Assembly (NCBI GenBank): GCA_023257915.1 | Contig: JALRBB010000303.1 | Span: 1 to 11,750, forward strand | Direction: 5' to 3' | Origin: Quisquiliibacterium sp. | GTDB lineage: Bacteria > Pseudomonadota > Gammaproteobacteria > Burkholderiales > Burkholderiaceae_E | Length of the DNA: 11,750 nt | In this document: positions 9,043-11,750 of the stretch, piece after piece | Layout of the letters: every line of letters starts with the position of its first letter | Numbering within the stretch: position 1 is the first letter of the stretch | Made by a program: the position numbers and the translations under genes | The notes under the pieces: model-generated | What the model was told of the DNA's origin: nothing | The model's database searches: none | The model's input: only the letters and a program-made list of their open reading frames with translations

Positions 9043-9074
9043 CGAGGCGACTGACCATGCCGGAAGTCGCCTCG
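9043..9074 (-). other. strong hairpin between hpf and ptsN
   Basis: CGAGGCGACT (9043-9052) and AGTCGCCTCG (9065-9074) form a perfect 10-bp stem with a 12-nt loop. On the minus strand the stem begins 24 nt after the hpf stop codon, inside the 230-bp hpf-ptsN gap. No U tract follows, so it is not a classic intrinsic terminator. It could stabilise the 3' end of hpf RNA or lower read-through into ptsN. The rest of the gap (8878-9042) contains nothing that I can support, including no clear promoter. Confidence 0.6.
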
Positions 9075-9098
9075 TCCTCAGACTGTAGGGGTATGGGC

Positions 9099-9419
9099 TC
9101 AGATCGGCTCTTGTTGCTTGAGCGGTTCGTGGTGGTGATCTTTTTGCTTGTCCTTGTGCTTGAGCACCTGCCGGTCGAGTTTGTCGATAAGCATGTCGAT
9201 GGCTGCATACAGGTCTTGATCGTCGGCCTGGGCGTGGATTTCCTTGCCCGGCACATGAATATTGATCTCGGCCTTCTGGACCAGCTTGTCGACCGACAGG
9301 AATACCTTGATGTCGATCACCTTGTCGAAATGGCGCGTGATGCGCTCGAGTTTTTGGGTGACGTAATCCCGCAAGGCTGGAGAGACGTCGAGATGGTGAC
9401 CGCTGATCGTAAGATTCAT
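9099..9419 (-). CDS. hpf: ribosome hibernation promoting factor (short HPF/RaiA family)
   Basis: HPF binds the 30S decoding channel when growth slows and, in its short form, promotes 100S ribosome dimers together with RMF in E. coli. The 106-residue protein starts MNLTISGHHLDVSPALRDYV and continues with the family core KLERITRHFDKVIDIKV (23-39) and the basic and acidic helices DQDLYAAIDMLIDKLDRQV (68-86). It lacks the extra dimerisation domain of long HPF. The C-terminal 20 residues are a His/Lys/Gln-rich tail (KHKDKQKDHHH), longer than in the 95-residue E. coli protein. The ATG at 9419 is fixed by a strong Shine-Dalgarno AAGGAGG. It lies 50 bp after rpoN, the conserved position for this gene. 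Confidence 0.95.
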   Translation of the reverse strand: MNLTISGHHLDVSPALRDYVTQKLERITRHFDKVIDIKVFLSVDKLVQKAEINIHVPGKEIHAQADDQDLYAAIDMLIDKLDRQVLKHKDKQKDHHHEPLKQQEPI

Positions 9420-9423
9420 GTTT

Positions 9424-9430
9424 CCTCCTT
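9424..9430 (-). promoter_or_regulatory. canonical ribosome binding site of hpf
   Basis: On the minus strand AAGGAGG lies 4 nt before the hpf ATG (AAGGAGGAAAC-ATG). It is the only near-perfect anti-16S match in front of a gene in this window. It confirms the start and suggests high translation of hpf compared with its operon neighbours. Confidence 0.85.
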
Positions 9431-9469
9431 GCTTGGCACTGCCTGTCAGAGAGCTGTTCCTTGTCTAGG

Positions 9470-10993
9470 TTACAGCACTTTCCGATGCGCGGCGGTCGGG
9501 ATCCGGATCGCTTCTCGATACTTCGCGACGGTCCTTCGCGCAACCACGAAACCTTGTTCGCCGAGCAGTTCTGCGATCCGGCCGTCGGCCAGCGGCGCCT
9601 TGGGGTTTTCGGCATCAATCAGTTGCCGGATCAGCTCGCGGATCGCGGTGCTCGAGGCGGCGCCCCCCGAATCGGTGGCGATATGGCTGCCGAAGAAATA
9701 CTTGAGCTCGAAGATCCCGAAGTGAGTGAGCATGTACTTATTGGTCGTCACCCTTGAGATCGTTGATTCGTGCATTCCAAGTTCTTCAGCAATTTCGCGC
9801 AGGACCAGCGGACGCATTGCGACCGCACCATGCGAAAAGAAGCCCTTCTGACGCTGCACGATTGCCTGCGCGACCCGAAGAATCGTTTCGCCCCGCTGCT
9901 GGATGTTCTTGACCAGCCAGCGCGCCTCCTGCAATTGCGCCGACAGGTTTGAGGATCCGGCCACCCGATTGCCGCGCAGGATCCTTGCGTACAAGTCGTT
10001 AACGCGCAGCCTGGGTTGAGCCTGCGGATTTGGCTCCGCTCTCCAGCCGTCGCGGGTCTTGCGTACGACCACATCGGGCAGGATGTAGTTCGCCTGCGCG
10101 ATCGAGTAGGCAGCGCCCGGGCGCGGGGTCAGCGAGCGGATCAGGGCTTGTGCCTCGCGCAGCAGATCATCATTGCAGTGAAGCAGTTTTCTGAGCCGCG
10201 TGTAGTCCTTGGCCGCGAGAAGGCTCAGGTGTTCGTCAACGATCGCACGAGCCAGCCCCCAGGCGTTCGATGTGCCCGCCTCGCCGCTGTGCACGCGAGA
10301 GTCGATCTGCAGCAGCAGGCTCTCACGAAGATCGCGTGCGCCGACCCCGGCCGGCTCAAAGCTTTGCAGCAATTTCAGCGCTGCGCTGATCGTCTCTGGG
10401 TCGACATCGAGTTCCTCGGGAATCAGATCGCCAATCTCTTCCAGGCTCGCGTCCAGAAAGCCATCGTCGTTCAGGTTGTCGATCAGGAGTTCGACGAGCG
10501 CCCGGTCCAGTGGTTGTGCCCGGGTTGCAGTGAGCTGCTCCATCAGGTGCTCTCGCAGGCTGCGCTCGCCGTCGCTGACCTGGGAGAACGTCCGCTCTTC
10601 GTCGTTGTCATCGCTCGGGGTGCGACTGTCGAAATCCTGGCTCCAGTCGACGTTGCGCTCATCGTCTGCGCGCTCACTCGACTGATCGAGAGACGCGGCC
10701 ATCGGCTGGTCGCTGCCGTCAGCGCCCTCGTTGTCAGTGAAGTCTGGTGCAGGCTCGCCGGAGTCGGATGACGCGGCACTGCTGGTCTCGCGCACGATTG
10801 AGCCGTTCGGCTCGATGCGGGCGCAATCTTGCAGCGGATCATCAAGGCGTTCGAGCAGTGGGTTGTCGGCCAGCAATTGCTCGAGTTCCTGATTCAGTTC
10901 GAGCGTTGACAGCTGCAACAGCCGGATCGACTGCTGCAACTGGGGCGTGAGCGCCAGTTGCTGCGAAAGCTTGAACTGAAGGGACGTTTTCAC
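9470..10993 (-). CDS. rpoN: RNA polymerase sigma-54 factor RpoN
   Basis: RpoN directs RNA polymerase to -24/-12 promoters and needs AAA+ enhancer-binding activators. It serves nitrogen, motility and other regulons. With the GTG start at 10991-10993 the protein has 507 residues. Region I is Gln/Leu-rich (KTSLQFKLSQQLALTPQLQQ, then SIRLLQLSTLEL; residues 2-33). An acidic, Ser/Asp-rich region II runs from about 51 to 142. The core-binding domain follows, then the helix-turn-helix LREIAEELGMHESTISRVTT (398-417) and the RpoN box ARRTVAKYRE (485-494), which reads the -24 element. The frame runs open to 11152, but that extension overlaps lptB and is Arg-rich and unlike the family, whose N terminus is MKxSLQ. 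GTG at 10993 reproduces it exactly. It lies 41 bp after lptB and 50 bp before hpf. Confidence 0.96.
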   Translation of the reverse strand: MKTSLQFKLSQQLALTPQLQQSIRLLQLSTLELNQELEQLLADNPLLERLDDPLQDCARIEPNGSIVRETSSAASSDSGEPAPDFTDNEGADGSDQPMAASLDQSSERADDERNVDWSQDFDSRTPSDDNDEERTFSQVSDGERSLREHLMEQLTATRAQPLDRALVELLIDNLNDDGFLDASLEEIGDLIPEELDVDPETISAALKLLQSFEPAGVGARDLRESLLLQIDSRVHSGEAGTSNAWGLARAIVDEHLSLLAAKDYTRLRKLLHCNDDLLREAQALIRSLTPRPGAAYSIAQANYILPDVVVRKTRDGWRAEPNPQAQPRLRVNDLYARILRGNRVAGSSNLSAQLQEARWLVKNIQQRGETILRVAQAIVQRQKGFFSHGAVAMRPLVLREIAEELGMHESTISRVTTNKYMLTHFGIFELKYFFGSHIATDSGGAASSTAIRELIRQLIDAENPKAPLADGRIAELLGEQGFVVARRTVAKYREAIRIPTAAHRKVL

Positions 10994-11034
10994 AAGGTCG
11001 ACGGAATCTCTGCCGGCCCGTTCGCGGGCTGGAT

Positions 11035-11750
11035 TTACATCCTGAAGTGTTCGCCCAGGTAAACGCGGCGGACGTTTTCGTTGGCCACGATGTCGTCCGG
11101 ATGCCCGGAAGCAAGAACGGTGCCGGCGTTGATGATATACGCCCGGTCGCAAATCCCGAGTGTTTCCCGGACGTTGTGATCGGTAATCAGTACGCCGATC
11201 CCACGCTCCTTGAGAAATCTGACGATTCTCTGGATCTCGATCACCGCGATCGGATCGACGCCGGCGAACGGTTCATCCAGCAGGATGAAGCGCGGCGAAC
11301 TGGCCAGTGCCCGGGCGATCTCGACCCGGCGCCGCTCGCCGCCGGACAGCGACAGCGCGGTGTTGGAGCGTATGTGTTCAATCTGCAGTTCGGCGAGCAG
11401 TCCGCGCAGGCGGTGCTCGATTTCGTCGCGGGGCAGCGCCCGCCCGTCATCGCCGGTCTGCAGTTCCAGCACCGCGACGATGTTCTCCTCGACGGTCAGC
11501 TTGCGGAACACCGACGCTTCCTGGGGCAGGTACGACAGGCCCAGGCGCGCGCGGCGGTGAATCGGCATCCGCCCGATCGCATGACCGTCCAGCATGATCC
11601 GTCCGGAGTCTGACGGGACGAGGCCCACGATCATGTAAAAGCAGGTCGTCTTGCCCGCGCCGTTCGGTCCGAGCAGGCCGACCACCTCGCCATTGTCGAC
11701 CTGCAGCGACACGTCCTGAACGACCTTACGGCCGTGATAGGCCTTCATCA
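11035..11750 (-). CDS. lptB: LPS export ABC transporter ATPase LptB (5' end cut by window edge)
   Basis: LptB is the cytoplasmic ATPase of LptB2FGC, which extracts LPS from the inner membrane and pushes it across the periplasmic bridge. About 237 residues are visible. They contain [13 protein letters not shown], Walker [10 protein letters not shown] (27-35), the Q-loop in [14 protein letters not shown], the ABC signature [15 protein letters not shown] (134-148), Walker [14 protein letters not shown] (154-166) and the switch histidine in TDHNVRETL. The C-terminal [12 protein letters not shown] is the typical LptB ending. Compared with E. coli LptB the visible MKAYHGRK aligns near residue 10, so the true start is probably a few codons beyond the right edge. 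The internal ATG at 11748 is not the likely start. In relatives lptC and lptA lie upstream. It is followed by rpoN 41 bp later on the same strand. Confidence 0.96.
   Translation of the reverse strand, partial: MKAYHGRKVVQDVSLQVDNGEVVGLLGPNGAGKTTCFYMIVGLVPSDSGRIMLDGHAIGRMPIHRRARLGLSYLPQEASVFRKLTVEENIVAVLELQTGDDGRALPRDEIEHRLRGLLAELQIEHIRSNTALSLSGGERRRVEIARALASSPRFILLDEPFAGVDPIAVIEIQRIVRFLKERGIGVLITDHNVRETLGICDRAYIINAGTVLASGHPDDIVANENVRRVYLGEHFRM

Noticed and set aside
9057..9725. 222-codon plus-strand open frame crossing hpf and the end of rpoN
   Set aside because: It is antisense to two clear genes and its hydrophobic start comes from reading the HPF charged tail backwards.
10016..10771. 251-codon plus-strand open frame antisense to rpoN
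   Set aside because: It lies wholly inside rpoN, whose motifs are intact; composition is typical of a shadow frame.

Overview
This is a stretch of ordinary, conserved core chromosome from a GC-rich Gram-negative bacterium, most likely a betaproteobacterium of the Burkholderiales. That placement rests on three things. The gene order lptB-rpoN-hpf-ptsN-hprK-rapZ combines the nitrogen PTS with HPr kinase. The order mutM / TPR lipoprotein / lolB / ispE / tRNA-Gln is the one I know from Burkholderia, Ralstonia and Bordetella relatives. The RpoN and PtsN protein sequences also look betaproteobacterial. The species cannot be named from the window.

Layout, by position. A minus-strand block at 68-3578 reads, in transcription order, a TPR lipoprotein, lolB (lipoprotein insertion into the outer membrane), ispE (isoprenoid precursor synthesis) and tRNA-Gln(UUG). 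In relatives prs would follow, just off the left edge. A plus-strand pair at 3819-5801 is mutM and mutY, the two glycosylases of the 8-oxoguanine repair system. A second minus-strand block at 5764-11750 reads lptB (5' end cut by the window edge), rpoN, hpf, ptsN, hprK, rapZ and a small LON-domain protein. Its last gene overlaps the end of mutY tail to tail by 38 bp.

Functionally the right block joins LPS export (LptB), sigma-54, ribosome hibernation (HPF), the EIIA component of the nitrogen PTS (PtsN), the HPr kinase/phosphorylase that can modify PTS phosphocarriers, and the RNA-binding adaptor RapZ. It is an envelope, nitrogen and carbon regulatory cluster. The left block serves outer-membrane biogenesis and isoprenoid supply.

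Coding density is high. The largest gaps are about 240 bp (between the TPR gene and mutM) and 230 bp (between hpf and ptsN), and no gene-free stretch exceeds 300 bp. I see no mobile element, CRISPR array, phage gene, riboswitch or broken gene, and no previously undescribed system. What is left to look at is small: hairpins in intergenic regions, a palindrome on the ptsN start codon, the mutY/LON overlap, non-ATG starts and an abundance of the palindrome CGATCG.
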